The position numbers and the translations under genes were made by a program. The notes beneath the pieces were generated by a model. The model saw only the letters and a list, made by a program, of their open reading frames with translations, was not told the origin of the DNA and searched no databases. A DNA stretch of 23,844 bases from an uncultured Alphaproteobacteria bacterium. GTDB lineage: Bacteria > Pseudomonadota > Alphaproteobacteria > Paracaedibacterales > CAIULA01. The stretch spans positions 1-23,844 of the forward strand of contig CAIVFQ010000215.1 in assembly GCA_903905285.1 (NCBI GenBank), in the 5' to 3' direction. How positions within the stretch are numbered: position 1 is the stretch's first letter; each line of letters begins with the position of its first letter. Positions 7,774 to 17,133 of this stretch are shown here, in pieces.

Positions 7774-9438
7774 ATGCGCAAACTTTTTTATGGATTTTTA
7801 ATTTTTATTGCTGTCGCGCTTGTTAGCATTCCTTTTATTGATTGGCAAAACCTTAAACAACCCATCCTCAACAAAGTGCAAAGCATAAGCGGTTGCGAGA
7901 TTGAGATAAAAGGCCCGATTCATATCCAGCTATTTCCAACCCCGAAAATTGTTTTAAGTGATGCTCTCGTGCGGCCAACGACTCAACCGATTGGTAGTGA
8001 TTCTTTGCAGTTGGTATCAGTTGAAGTTGAAAAGTTACGGCTAAGTTGGTCTTGGGTTCCCTTACTAAGGGGTAAATTTGACATTCATCACTTTGATCTT
8101 AAAGGTCCCGTCATTATGCTGAAAAGCGTTGCTGCGCCGAAGAAGAAACCGGATGTTCAATCTTCATCAACGTCACATAGCCCTTCTAAAACTTCCAATT
8201 TTTCTTTGCACCATTTTGCCATTGAATCAGGAAAAGTTGTGATTGACGCTGGCACACCTAAGCAGATGCGACTTGATAACATTGATGTGTCTGGTTTTAT
8301 CAACAGCCTAAGCGGGCCTGCTGAATTGGCAGTGGCTGTAACATACAACGATATCAATTTTAACTTTACCGTAAATGTGTCTGAATCAAAACAAACGATA
8401 CCCGTTAGTGGTTCTGTGACTGTTGTGTATAAAGGTCAAACCTATAGCCCCTTGTCATTTAGTGGTTTCGTCAATCAAAAGGATAAGCAGCTTCTTAAAA
8501 CTCACCTAACGATCGGTTATGAAGGGAATACGCTTATCCTTGATACCTCCACAGATTTTGAAAAGGATCAGACAGAACTGGCGATTACTAGTAAGAAGAT
8601 AAGCTATAAAACTCATCAATTATTGAATCTGCGGGCGGCTCTTAAAATGAAAGGCAGCGAGGTATGGTTCAATAAAGTCGAAGGGGAAATGTTTGAGGGG
8701 AAATTGGACATAAGTGGTCACCTTCAAGCCGATAAGAAACTGGCATTGCAGGTTCACGTCCATCAATTGAATTTGATAAAGGTTCCTGCTTTGCATGATT
8801 CGCTGGTTAAAAGGGGACGTCTGGAAACATTGGCCAAACTGAATTTGAACCTTAATAACCCCGATAAATTCCTTGAAACATTATCAGGCACAATGGGTGT
8901 GAATGTTACTGATGGTGCGGTTGAAACGATCGATATAGACGCCTTAACGCAACAAATCAAAAAGATAAAAGACCTGCAGAGTTTAGCGCAAGGGTTAGAA
9001 ATTACCAAAAAGCGTCGTATTTTGGATATTAAAACTTTAAGAGCAGACTTCAATATTAATAAGGGAATAGCCACCACTAAAAACCTTGAGATAGCTGCTG
9101 ATCCAGTTGACATCAGCGGGCAGGGGGATATTGATATAAGCCAAAGTTTGCTTAATTTAATACTGAAAGTTCATGTGAAGGCCCTTGGGAAACTTGTTAT
9201 TCCTTTTAAAATTACAGGCAATTGGAATGCGCCCACCTATGGGGTTGATCAAGAACAGCTTGGTGCCGTTATCACCAAAAACCTGACCCAGACTGTGGTT
9301 AATACCGTTGTTGGTCAGGTTCGAAAAAAAGCTGAAGAAATGTTAGGCCAAGGTAAAAACACCCCGAAGAACGATGCCGATAAAACCCTAAAGTCTGAGA
9401 AGATTATCAAAGAGGTTCTGGGAGGGTTACTAGGCTAG
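7774..9438 (+). CDS. AsmA family protein
   Basis: AsmA-family proteins are inner-membrane anchored periplasmic proteins of the bridge-like lipid transfer superfamily, linked to phospholipid transport and outer-membrane assembly. This protein (554 residues) shows an N-terminal membrane anchor (residues about 4-22) followed by the typical AsmA start, with LNKVQSISGCEIEIKGPI and LFPTPKIVLSDALV near residues 32-66. The C-terminal AsmA domain is recognisable around residues 370-500: LSGTMGVNVTDGAVETIDI, then DIKTLRADFNINKGIATTKNL and SGQGDIDISQSLLNL. The ATG at 7774 is preceded by GAGAG at a suitable distance. It is shorter than E. coli AsmA (about 617 residues) but complete at both ends. It is divergent from the membrane-anchored protein at 7638 and converges on the small gene at 9476, with 37 bases between the stop codons. 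Confidence 0.85.
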   Translation: MRKLFYGFLIFIAVALVSIPFIDWQNLKQPILNKVQSISGCEIEIKGPIHIQLFPTPKIVLSDALVRPTTQPIGSDSLQLVSVEVEKLRLSWSWVPLLRGKFDIHHFDLKGPVIMLKSVAAPKKKPDVQSSSTSHSPSKTSNFSLHHFAIESGKVVIDAGTPKQMRLDNIDVSGFINSLSGPAELAVAVTYNDINFNFTVNVSESKQTIPVSGSVTVVYKGQTYSPLSFSGFVNQKDKQLLKTHLTIGYEGNTLILDTSTDFEKDQTELAITSKKISYKTHQLLNLRAALKMKGSEVWFNKVEGEMFEGKLDISGHLQADKKLALQVHVHQLNLIKVPALHDSLVKRGRLETLAKLNLNLNNPDKFLETLSGTMGVNVTDGAVETIDIDALTQQIKKIKDLQSLAQGLEITKKRRILDIKTLRADFNINKGIATTKNLEIAADPVDISGQGDIDISQSLLNLILKVHVKALGKLVIPFKITGNWNAPTYGVDQEQLGAVITKNLTQTVVNTVVGQVRKKAEEMLGQGKNTPKNDADKTLKSEKIIKEVLGGLLG

Positions 9439-9475
9439 AGTGGTTGCCCTAGTCCCCTTTGATAAAACATACAAA

Positions 9476-9871
9476 TTAACCGCAAGTCCGTCCATAAAGT
9501 GGATGCTGTCTTATGTGGTATTCACGCACCTCTCCGTTCAAAAGACGAAGGCTTACAGTCATAGTGGATCCATAAAAACTCTCCCCGCGCTGGATTGTGT
9601 ATGTGCTAAGTTGAGAAAAATCAACTGGGACGAGTTTATGAGAAATTAGATAACTCTGAAAAGTTCCTGGGTTGGCAAGAACGACTCTTACAACATCTCT
9701 TTCATCTGCAAAAGAAAATAACTCCTGAATCGGTGACATAGGGGTAGCTAAACGTGCAGAGGTTGAAGTTTTTCTTGTTTTATCTTCATCCTGAGACATA
9801 CCTACGCTTGATAAGAATGGCAACACTAAAGCCATTATCAGATAAAAATGTCTGGCCTGCAATTTACGCAT
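9476..9871 (-). CDS. small secreted protein of unknown function
   Basis: The family is not recognised. The protein has 131 residues and a signal peptide (MRKLQARHFYLIMALVLPFL, likely cleavage near GMS). A short polar segment rich in Thr, Ser and Lys follows, then a compact domain of about 85 residues from PIQELF to the end with a single Cys two residues from the C-terminus (GRTCG). The ATG at 9869-9871 has a strong AGGAG six bases upstream and a candidate promoter further up, so I regard this as a real gene despite its size. I see no similarity by eye to the paralogous pair at 4472-5918. It stands alone, convergent with the AsmA gene. Confidence 0.66.
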   Translation of the reverse strand: MRKLQARHFYLIMALVLPFLSSVGMSQDEDKTRKTSTSARLATPMSPIQELFSFADERDVVRVVLANPGTFQSYLISHKLVPVDFSQLSTYTIQRGESFYGSTMTVSLRLLNGEVREYHIRQHPLYGRTCG

Positions 9872-9907
9872 ATAATACTCCTGCTAATTAAAAAACGAAT
9901 GCTAAGA

Positions 9908-9937
9908 ATTATGTAAACAATCTGCATAATTTTACAA
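9908..9937 (-). promoter_or_regulatory. candidate promoter for the 9476-9871 gene
   Basis: On the minus strand TTGTAA (9937-9932) and CATAAT (9913-9908) are separated by 18 bases, with the expected transcript start about 30 bases before the ATG. The arrangement is the same as that proposed upstream of the secreted-protein gene at 2619. The region is AT-rich, so chance matches are likely. Confidence 0.38.
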
Positions 9938-10045
9938 GGTTTATTTTAAAGCTTAATAGATAGAGCATCTTAGGGTTTTATTGATTGTAAAGAGTTAAGT
10001 ATAAAAAGCAAAGCCGTCACGCTAATTTTGCATCGATGAGGGTAT

Positions 10046-10513
10046 TTAAAGAGACAGAGAAGGTTCGGATTTCAATCGTTGGATGAATTCAATAAAGTCG
10101 CCCACATTGGTGAAATCGTGATAAACACTGGCAAAGCGAACATAGGCCACTGAATCAAGATGAAATAAGGCCTGCATGGCCATCTCGCCAATGGTTTGTG
10201 TGGAAACCTCTTGATCTCCTGAGGTTTCAAGTTGCCTGACAAGACTTGAAATTAATCGTTCAATTCTTTCCGGATCAAGATTCCGTTTGTGAACAGCACT
10301 GGTAATCGATCGGGCTAGCTTATCGCGGTCGAAAGGAACACGAACCCCATTCTTTTTGACAACCACCAAATCGCGTAATTGAATGCGTTCGAACGTTGTA
10401 AAACGTGACCCACATTCCCCACAAAAGCGCCGACGCCGAATACACGCCTGGTCATCGGTTGTCCGCGAATCTTTCACAGATGTGTCAGCGTGGCCGCAAA
10501 AGGGGCAGCGCAT
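10046..10513 (-). CDS. nrdR: transcriptional repressor NrdR
   Basis: NrdR represses ribonucleotide reductase operons in response to dATP/ATP binding, acting at NrdR boxes on DNA. The sequence shows the N-terminal zinc ribbon with MRCPFCGH at the start and CGECGSRFTTFER at about residues 31-43, then an ATP-cone domain starting with VVVKKNGVRVPFDRDKL. The 155 residues match the usual length. The start at 10511-10513 is the typical MRCPFC beginning; AGGGG lies about nine bases upstream, inside the end of glyA. The gene starts three bases after the glyA stop codon, an arrangement often seen in alphaproteobacteria, and is surely cotranscribed with glyA. No ribonucleotide reductase gene is present in the window. 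Confidence 0.96.
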   Translation of the reverse strand: MRCPFCGHADTSVKDSRTTDDQACIRRRRFCGECGSRFTTFERIQLRDLVVVKKNGVRVPFDRDKLARSITSAVHKRNLDPERIERLISSLVRQLETSGDQEVSTQTIGEMAMQALFHLDSVAYVRFASVYHDFTNVGDFIEFIQRLKSEPSLSL

Positions 10514-10516
10514 AGA

Positions 10517-11776
10517 TTAAAGCCCCTGGTAAATGGGAAATCGCTGACAAAGGTCAAAAACCTGCTGTTTGGCCTTTTCTATGGCAACGGATGTATTGTT
10601 TTGTCGAAGGGCTTCTAAGACATCGGCAATTAAGCTCCCAACCTGAACACACTCAGCTTGTTTGAATCCACGGGTTGTAATGGCCGGTGTTCCCAAGCGA
10701 ATTCCAGATGTGGTTGAAGGGGGCAGGGGATCAAAAGGAATGCCGTTTTTATTACATGTTATGTTGGCGTGTTCTAAGGCTTCACACGCATCTTTGCCCG
10801 TCACACCATAGTTTCTAAGGTCAACCAACATAAGGTGCGTGTCTGTGCCCCCTGTAATCAAACTTAAACCACGATCGATAAGGGTTTGACCCAGGCTTTT
10901 GGCGTTATCAATAACTTGTTTGGCATAGGCCTGAAAACTAGGTTCTAAAGCTTCACCAAAGGCAACGGCTTTTGCTGCAATCACGTGCATCAAAGGCCCC
11001 CCTTGAAGGCCAGGGAATACCGCCGAATTAATTTTCTTACCCAAAGCCGCGTCGTTGCTAAGAATAATACCACCACGGGGCCCCCGAAGGGTTTTATGGG
11101 TGGTAGAGGTAACTACATGCGCATAAGGCAGCGGGCTTGGCAAAACACCACCCCCAACCAAACCGGCGAAATGGGCCATATCAACCAATAGGTAGGCGTC
11201 CACCGAATCAGCAATTTTACGAAAACGGGCAAAATCGATTTGCCTTGGGTAAGCCGATCCACCGGCAATAATCAAACGAGGGCGATGAGCTTTGGCCAGG
11301 CTTTCAATCGCGTCATAATCCAGGGTGCACGTTTCGGGGCAAACCTCGTAACTGACTGACTTGAACCACTTTCCTGATAAATTAACCGTTGATCCATGGC
11401 TTAAATGCCCCCCTGCGCTTAAGGACATGCCCATAATGGTATCGCCAGGTTGCAGCAGGGCCAGCATGACTGCCTGATTGGCCTGGGCACCGGAATGGGG
11501 TTGCACATTGGCAAATTGACAATTGAAAAGCTTGGTGATGCGTTCAATCGCTAATTTTTCAACAACATCAACATGTTCGCACCCACCGTAATAACGATGA
11601 CCTGGATAGCCTTCGGCATATTTATTGGTAAGGATTGATCCTTGTGCCTCTAGAACAGCTGTCGAGACAATGTTTTCAGACGCAATCAATTCAATCTGAT
11701 TCTGTTGACGCTTAAGTTCCTCATTAATGGCATTGAAAATATCAGGGTCAGTTTTAAGAAGGGAGGAGGAAAACAT
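10517..11776 (-). CDS. glyA: serine hydroxymethyltransferase
   Basis: GlyA converts serine and tetrahydrofolate into glycine and 5,10-methylene-tetrahydrofolate, using pyridoxal phosphate in the cytoplasm. The protein (419 residues) shows the family hallmarks in order: [47 protein letters not shown], and the cofactor-binding lysine in [15 protein letters not shown] at about residue 228. I place the start at the ATG 11774-11776 ([10 protein letters not shown]), with CGGAG seven bases upstream. The frame continues open 26 codons further upstream, but that extension is the translated complement of a tRNA-Thr gene and is not protein-coding. nrdR follows three bases after the stop. A single-copy enzyme of this kind supplies one-carbon units for thymidylate and methionine synthesis. 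Confidence 0.97.
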   Translation of the reverse strand: MFSSSLLKTDPDIFNAINEELKRQQNQIELIASENIVSTAVLEAQGSILTNKYAEGYPGHRYYGGCEHVDVVEKLAIERITKLFNCQFANVQPHSGAQANQAVMLALLQPGDTIMGMSLSAGGHLSHGSTVNLSGKWFKSVSYEVCPETCTLDYDAIESLAKAHRPRLIIAGGSAYPRQIDFARFRKIADSVDAYLLVDMAHFAGLVGGGVLPSPLPYAHVVTSTTHKTLRGPRGGIILSNDAALGKKINSAVFPGLQGGPLMHVIAAKAVAFGEALEPSFQAYAKQVIDNAKSLGQTLIDRGLSLITGGTDTHLMLVDLRNYGVTGKDACEALEHANITCNKNGIPFDPLPPSTTSGIRLGTPAITTRGFKQAECVQVGSLIADVLEALRQNNTSVAIEKAKQQVFDLCQRFPIYQGL

Positions 11777-11793
11777 AGGCAGACTCCGGCATG

Positions 11794-11868
11794 TGGTGCC
11801 GCAGGAGGGAATCGAACCCTCGACCTCACCCTTACCAAGGGTGTGCTCTACCACTGAGCCACTGCGGC
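11794..11868 (-). tRNA. tRNA-Thr (anticodon GGT)
   Basis: The minus strand folds into a complete cloverleaf of 75 bases including an encoded CCA. The acceptor arm is GCCGCAG with CTGCGGC, the D arm GCTC with GAGC, the anticodon arm CACCC with GGGTG around loop TTGGTAA, and the T arm GAGGG with CCCTC around loop TTCGATT. The anticodon GGT reads ACC and ACU codons. The 3' end lies only 17 bases upstream of the glyA start codon, so the tRNA and glyA probably share a transcript from which the tRNA is excised. Confidence 0.97.
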
Positions 11869-11950
11869 GTAAAATCCATTGGGTATCTTCACGAAAAAAG
11901 TAGGTTGATCATCTCACAGCTTTTTTTTCAAGGCAAGGAGAATGTAGCCC

Positions 11951-14900
11951 TTACTCCCCGGGGAAAAACTTTTTTGCCCTCAGCAAAAGCGCACACGGGG
12001 TTACAAATAACGTTAAGGATGATGCAAATAAAATACCATAGACAATGCAGGTTGATAGTAAAATCCACCACTGACCTGAAGGGGCTCCGTGTGTAACGTC
12101 CAGGTTAATGAAGTCAATGTTCAAGCCAAACATGATGGGTAATAAGCCCAATATAGCCGTTAACTTTGTCAAGATAACGGGTCGGAACCGCTGTCTGCAG
12201 GTTTCAATGACGACGTTTCGAACATCCAATAAAGTAGGCATTGCGATACGCTGTTTCATATCGCTCAACAATTTATCATATGTATCAATTAAGATAATGT
12301 TGTTCGACACAATAATCCCCGCTAAGGCAATGACACCAATTCCCCCCATCACAATACCAAAGGCTAGGTTGTGAACAATCAGACCTATAAATACCCCAAC
12401 CGTTGACATCACAACAGCACTTAAAACTAACCCCATACTGAAAAAGCTGTTAAATTGCGTGACCAAAATGGTTGCCACTAAAAAGAGGGCAATGGCAAAC
12501 GCTTTCATTAAAAACGAAGTGGCTTCTTTTTGATCTTCATCTTCGCCTTTAAAAATAATACGAACTTGCGGGTCAAGGGGGGTGACTTTCAACCATTTTT
12601 GAATTTCAGCTAATTTATCATTCACCAAGATGCCTGGTGCCACATCGGCTTTTACACTCAGAACTTCCTCACCGTTCAAATGATAAACTTTTCCGACTTG
12701 GTCTTGGGCAACACGTTTAATAAAGCGACTAAAGGGGATAGACCCTTGAGAAGTTTGAACCGTTAACCGATCTAATTGATCTAGGCTACGGTATTCGGAT
12801 GGGAATCGCACAAGGATATCAACTTCATCCCTCGTATCGTCAGGTCGATAGCTGCCCACCACCGCGCCATTGGTGATAAGCTTAATGGTGTTACCAATTG
12901 TGGTGATGTCGCAGCCAACTTTTAAGGCTTCGCCGCGATCAATTTTAATTTGCCATTCAATTCCTGGCAAGGGAAGGTTATCTTCAATGCCAACCAGACC
13001 TGTTACTGTTTTCATAAAGTTACGAAGCTTCACCAAAGCTGGTTTTAAAAGGTGAGTATTCATAGAGGTCAATTGAATTTGAATGGGCTTAGCAGAGGAG
13101 GGTCCCATATTTTGTTTTTGAACCTCTGTCACAATACCAGGAATAGGGGCTGTTTTTTCTTCAATCTCTTTTAAAATTTCCGTGGCTTTTCGGCGTTTTT
13201 GCCAGTCAACAAATTCAATGGTGATGGTACCAATTACATCTTCAGCGACTTCACCTTGGCCACTCGAAGCTTGCATGCCGATTCGGGTATACACTGATTT
13301 TAATTCAGGCATATCCAGCATGACTTTCTCAACCTGGCTAACCAACCTTTCCATTTCATAAATGGAAAAATTTCCTCTTGCATGAACATAAACAGATGCA
13401 GCATCTGGTTCAATCTCAGGGAAAAATTCAGTCCCTTTGCCAACAAAGCTATGAAGGAGTTTAACGGCGATTAAAATGATAACCGCGCTTTGTAAAATGC
13501 GCTTTGGTTTATCTAATCCTTTGTTGAGAATCTTGATATACCATTCGATAAGACGGCTTTCAAAGTGGACAGCATTTTCAGGATCATGTGCCGGTTTATG
13601 AGGGGGGATGGTCATCAAACTGGCAATGGCTGGTATAAAAATAAGAGCCATAAATAACGAAGCTATCAATACAGCAATTAAAGTGATGGGCATAAATTTC
13701 ATAAATTGCCCGACCACGCCTGGCCAAAACAACAACGGCAGAAAGACAACTAAAATCGTAGTGATAGAGGTAATCACGGGCCATACCATGCGAATCGCTG
13801 CTTCGCGGTAGGCTTCTTTCGTAGCAACACCCTCGCTAATACGGCGATCAGCGTATTCAACCACGATAATCGCGCCATCAACCAACATACCGACCGAGAA
13901 AATTAAACTAAATAACACCACGACATTGACGGTATATCCCAGAAAAGAAATAGCCATGATACCTATCAGGAAAGAACCTGGAACAGCCAGGCCAACCAAA
14001 AGAGCTGATCTCCACCCAAGAGAAAAAATAATGACGGCCATAACCAACAGAATGGCAAGAATAATGCTGTTTTGCAGTTCTTTTAACATGTCACGAATGT
14101 TGTGTGACTTATCTTGTGCATAGCTGACTTGAATATGTTGAGGCCAATTCTTTTGAAGGTCACTAATTACTGCCTTGACCTTTTCCACCGTTTCAATCAA
14201 ATTCTCGCCCGTACGCTTGCTGATTTCCAAGGCAACAGTTGGTGCGGTGTGTCCTAAGGATACTCGATCGTGGGCGATGCTGGTGGGGTCCTCAAACGAA
14301 CGACGAACGTCGGCAATATCCTTCAAGCGAACAATGGCCTGGTCGTTGTTCAATAAGGGGAAGTTTTGAATGTCATTAATATCTTCCAGAAGCCCAGGAA
14401 CCTTTATGCTGAACTTGCCTGATTTCTTTTCTAAATTACCGGCGGGAACGATTTGATTATTTTGGCTGAATCTTTGTACACCTTGTTCAAAAATTAGGTT
14501 GTATTTTTCCTGGTGGGAAGGGTCGACAAGAATCTCTATGACGTCTTCGCGATCACCAACAATTTCTGCCTTTAAAACGCTGCTCACGTTGCTTTCAATT
14601 TCGTCTTTTAGATCGCGCGCTAAACGGTAAAGCGCCCGCAAAGGAACATCCCCTGAAAGTTTAACAACCAAAATAGGCAAGAGACTCAGGTTTATTTCCT
14701 GAATTTGTGGTTCTTTGGCTTCTTTTGGTAAGTTTGGTTTTGCAAGGTCAACTTTGTCACGCACATCTCGAAGAGCTTTATCAGAATTAAAACCTGCATA
14801 GAATTCTAAAACAATCGATACTCCCCCTTCATAGGAGGTTGATTGCATTTGCTTAACACCTTCCAAAGATCGCAGTTGCTGTTCTAGCGGTCTAAGAAGA

Positions 14901-15088
14901 AGACGTGCTCCATCTTGCGGTGAAATGCCTTCATACACTACCGATACATAAATCATGGGGATTTTGACATCAGGGGTCGATTCTTTGGGGATATTGATAT
15001 AAGCCGTCAGACCCCAAACAATAAAAAGCGCCAAGATTAACAGAACCGTTCGGGTTCGCGTAAAAGCAAGAAGGAGAAAATGTATCAT
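11951..15088 (-). CDS. RND family efflux transporter, inner-membrane pump subunit
   Basis: This is the proton-driven inner-membrane component of a tripartite RND efflux system, which collects substrates from membrane and periplasm. The 1045-residue length, the N-terminal membrane helix and the two large periplasmic loops followed by helix bundles are typical. In the helix that carries the proton-relay acids, the segment reads GMLVDGAIIVVEYADRR (about residue 400), so one acid is kept and the second (Asp408 in E. coli AcrB numbering) is Gly. In the helix where AcrB has Lys940 this protein has VSNNIILIDTY (about residue 929), with Asn in place of Lys. Both variants are found in RND pumps outside the AcrB group, so the pump may still work; substrate cannot be told. 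The ATG overlaps the TGA of the adaptor gene upstream (ATGA). No outer-membrane factor follows. Confidence 0.92.
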   Translation of the reverse strand: MIHFLLLAFTRTRTVLLILALFIVWGLTAYINIPKESTPDVKIPMIYVSVVYEGISPQDGARLLLRPLEQQLRSLEGVKQMQSTSYEGGVSIVLEFYAGFNSDKALRDVRDKVDLAKPNLPKEAKEPQIQEINLSLLPILVVKLSGDVPLRALYRLARDLKDEIESNVSSVLKAEIVGDREDVIEILVDPSHQEKYNLIFEQGVQRFSQNNQIVPAGNLEKKSGKFSIKVPGLLEDINDIQNFPLLNNDQAIVRLKDIADVRRSFEDPTSIAHDRVSLGHTAPTVALEISKRTGENLIETVEKVKAVISDLQKNWPQHIQVSYAQDKSHNIRDMLKELQNSIILAILLVMAVIIFSLGWRSALLVGLAVPGSFLIGIMAISFLGYTVNVVVLFSLIFSVGMLVDGAIIVVEYADRRISEGVATKEAYREAAIRMVWPVITSITTILVVFLPLLFWPGVVGQFMKFMPITLIAVLIASLFMALIFIPAIASLMTIPPHKPAHDPENAVHFESRLIEWYIKILNKGLDKPKRILQSAVIILIAVKLLHSFVGKGTEFFPEIEPDAASVYVHARGNFSIYEMERLVSQVEKVMLDMPELKSVYTRIGMQASSGQGEVAEDVIGTITIEFVDWQKRRKATEILKEIEEKTAPIPGIVTEVQKQNMGPSSAKPIQIQLTSMNTHLLKPALVKLRNFMKTVTGLVGIEDNLPLPGIEWQIKIDRGEALKVGCDITTIGNTIKLITNGAVVGSYRPDDTRDEVDILVRFPSEYRSLDQLDRLTVQTSQGSIPFSRFIKRVAQDQVGKVYHLNGEEVLSVKADVAPGILVNDKLAEIQKWLKVTPLDPQVRIIFKGEDEDQKEATSFLMKAFAIALFLVATILVTQFNSFFSMGLVLSAVVMSTVGVFIGLIVHNLAFGIVMGGIGVIALAGIIVSNNIILIDTYDKLLSDMKQRIAMPTLLDVRNVVIETCRQRFRPVILTKLTAILGLLPIMFGLNIDFINLDVTHGAPSGQWWILLSTCIVYGILFASSLTLFVTPCALLLRAKKFFPGE

Positions 15089-16224
15089 GCTGGGGCAGCA
15101 ACCGTATTCGCAAGAATTGGTTCTACGACATGACCATTCTTAATAAATTCGGCACCACTTGAAATGATTGTGACTGTTTCAGGCAACCCCTTGACATAGA
15201 TATTTTCAGCGGCAGCTTGTAAAATTTCGACAGGTTTAAAGATGGCTTTATTGTCTTGTTCAACAATCATAATGCCGATCAACCCTTGATCATCTAAAAT
15301 CAAGACAGATGGCTTTAGAACATGAACGTGTTCGATATCTTTTTCTAGAGCTACTTTTGCGGTTAGTCCCTCTGGCAAAAGAAGTTTTTTATTGTCTATT
15401 GTGAGTTCAACCAAATAGGTATGTGTTTTGGGGTCAGCAACTTTTGAAATATAAGTTACTTTGGCTTCAATCTGTTCGTGAGAATGGTTTATGGCAACCT
15501 TTGCTGTTTGAGCCAGTTTAACGTCAGAGATGTCATTTTCGTTCACGTATACATTTAAAAGTAAAACAGAAAGATCGGCAATTGTTGCTAATTTATCTCC
15601 AACAGCGACGTAATTGCCCACTTCAGCACCCCGATCTTGATAGTACCCTTGAATAGGGGACTTCACGATAAGTTGTTCATACTCGTACTGAGCTCGTGCT
15701 AATTCAGCATTCGCGGTTTCCAAATTAGCTTTGGCTTGTAAAAGACTATTTTCTGCAACAAAGTTTTTTGATTTAAGTTTGGCGGCAGAATTATATTCCG
15801 CAAGACGCTGATCAACACTGGACTGGGCCTGAGAAAGACGTGCAACCCGATCATTATCAACAATTTTTAACAAAGGTTGTTGGGCACTAACGTCTTGCCC
15901 TTTGTCCACAACAATTTCGGTAATTTTTCCGGCAATTTCGGCGCGCACCGCAATAACAGCATTTGCCTTTGTTTCTGCCGATAGGTTTAATACCGGGTTA
16001 ATGGCCTGAGTTGTTGAATGAATGACTTCCACGCGGGGAGTCTTTATGATAGGAGATTCTTCTTTATGTCTAAAAACAAATTTATTCACTACCAATAAAG
16101 AAACCAATAAAAGAGCCCCGCCACCAACAAGAGAGCGGCGAGGGATCGTTTCAAAAGTCTGTTGTAGGTTCTTAAATCCTATCTTCAAGGTATGACAAAA
16201 AAGAATCCATTCCTTATGCTTCAT
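15085..16224 (-). CDS. RND efflux periplasmic adaptor (membrane fusion protein)
   Basis: This HlyD/AcrA-like adaptor links the inner-membrane pump to an outer-membrane channel. The 379-residue protein has an N-terminal membrane anchor (about residues 33-50, GGGALLLVSLLVVNKF) after an unusually long cytoplasmic stretch. The lipoyl half-motif VRAEIAGKITEIVVDKGQDV follows, then a helical hairpin of about 70 residues rich in Ala, Glu and Lys, and the second lipoyl half IVKSPIQGYYQDRGAEVGNYV with VGDKLATIADLS. A beta-barrel domain completes the protein. Its start lies inside the end of the upstream DsbA-like gene (11-base overlap), and its stop overlaps the start of the pump gene, so all three are one operon. 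An alternative annotation as a secretion adaptor of type I systems is less likely because an RND pump follows directly. Confidence 0.92.
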   Translation of the reverse strand: MKHKEWILFCHTLKIGFKNLQQTFETIPRRSLVGGGALLLVSLLVVNKFVFRHKEESPIIKTPRVEVIHSTTQAINPVLNLSAETKANAVIAVRAEIAGKITEIVVDKGQDVSAQQPLLKIVDNDRVARLSQAQSSVDQRLAEYNSAAKLKSKNFVAENSLLQAKANLETANAELARAQYEYEQLIVKSPIQGYYQDRGAEVGNYVAVGDKLATIADLSVLLLNVYVNENDISDVKLAQTAKVAINHSHEQIEAKVTYISKVADPKTHTYLVELTIDNKKLLLPEGLTAKVALEKDIEHVHVLKPSVLILDDQGLIGIMIVEQDNKAIFKPVEILQAAAENIYVKGLPETVTIISSGAEFIKNGHVVEPILANTVAAPA

Positions 16225-17113
16225 CAGCGTTTTCTTTGACTGGGTTGAATCCTTCCATTAAGGGTTTGGCAGCTTTCAGGTTATCGATGATTTTGCCAAA
16301 GTCTTTGGCATCTGTTGGTGGCACAACAACAAATTCGCCATTTCCTTGAATAGCGAAAATTGCAGGAACACCAGGAAGTTTTAACTCCTCAGCCAAAGCC
16401 GTGTTCGAAGTTAATTTTTCATGAACCTCTTTGCTGTTCAATTCTTTTTCAAATTTCTTTGCATCCAGTCCAGCTTCTTTTACCAAAGATCCTAATTTAG
16501 CCTTATTGAGCTTGCTGTACTTCTCAACTAATTTTTTGATGAAAAGGTTGAATTTTTGCGGGGATAACTTGGCAGCCGCAATCACAGCCTTGCTAACTAT
16601 TGCTGAATCTTCACCTAGAATAGCAATGGGGATTAGGTGAAAGACAACATCTTGGCGTTGTTGCAAGATACTTAAAGCCATCGTTTCAAAAACTTGACAA
16701 TGGGGACATAGAGGGTCAATAAAGGCCACTAGTCGAACATTGGCCTGGGGATTTCCTAAAGGAATACTGGCGTCTAACAATCGTTTGCTATGGGTTGTTG
16801 CCGCCTTTTGTATGTCTTGGTGAACTTTATCTTGCTGGGATTGCATCCCTTCATTCACGGCGCCTATAAACAGTTGAGATTTTTCTCTAATGGTATCAAA
16901 CAGTATTTGTTGAATTTCTGCTTTTTGATCACTGTTGAAAAGGAGTTTCTTTGATGACGTCTTGGCCGTTGAACATTGAGAGGCACCGGGAGACATATTT
17001 TTTTTATTAAAACAAATGAAGAGTATACCGATTAAGATTGCAATTCCAACAACCGCAACAACAACAGGTATCTTATTTTTTTTAGGGGATTGATTCATAT
17101 TGATATAAGCCAT
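16214..17113 (-). CDS. membrane-anchored DsbA/Com1-like thioredoxin-fold protein
   Basis: DsbA-family proteins form or shuffle disulfides in exported proteins. This protein has one N-terminal hydrophobic segment (VVVAVVGIAILIGILFICF), a helical linker of about 80 residues, and a thioredoxin-like domain. The active site is in FIDPLCPHCQVFE (CPHC at about residue 136), and the cis-Pro loop is LPGVPAIFAI. The domain order resembles Com1 and BdbD-type proteins. I place the start at ATG 17111-17113 (MAYINMNQSP). A TTG three codons earlier and an ATG at 17096-17098 are possible, and none has a clear ribosome site; the promoter candidate favours 17113. It overlaps the adaptor gene by 11 bases, so it is the first gene of the efflux operon. 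An operon link between a disulfide enzyme and an RND pump is uncommon and is discussed under findings. Confidence 0.85.
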   Translation of the reverse strand: MAYINMNQSPKKNKIPVVVAVVGIAILIGILFICFNKKNMSPGASQCSTAKTSSKKLLFNSDQKAEIQQILFDTIREKSQLFIGAVNEGMQSQQDKVHQDIQKAATTHSKRLLDASIPLGNPQANVRLVAFIDPLCPHCQVFETMALSILQQRQDVVFHLIPIAILGEDSAIVSKAVIAAAKLSPQKFNLFIKKLVEKYSKLNKAKLGSLVKEAGLDAKKFEKELNSKEVHEKLTSNTALAEELKLPGVPAIFAIQGNGEFVVVPPTDAKDFGKIIDNLKAAKPLMEGFNPVKENADEA

Positions 17114-17133
17114 TAAAAACAAAACTAATTTTT

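Noticed and set aside
9424..9457. Weak stem ACTAGG/CCTAGT with a short T run as a terminator after the AsmA gene
   Set aside because: Only six base pairs with a 13-base loop and three T; too weak to call.
11777..11854. N-terminal extension of GlyA by 26 residues
   Set aside because: The bases belong to a complete tRNA-Thr cloverleaf; the ATG at 11776 has a ribosome site and gives the family-typical start.
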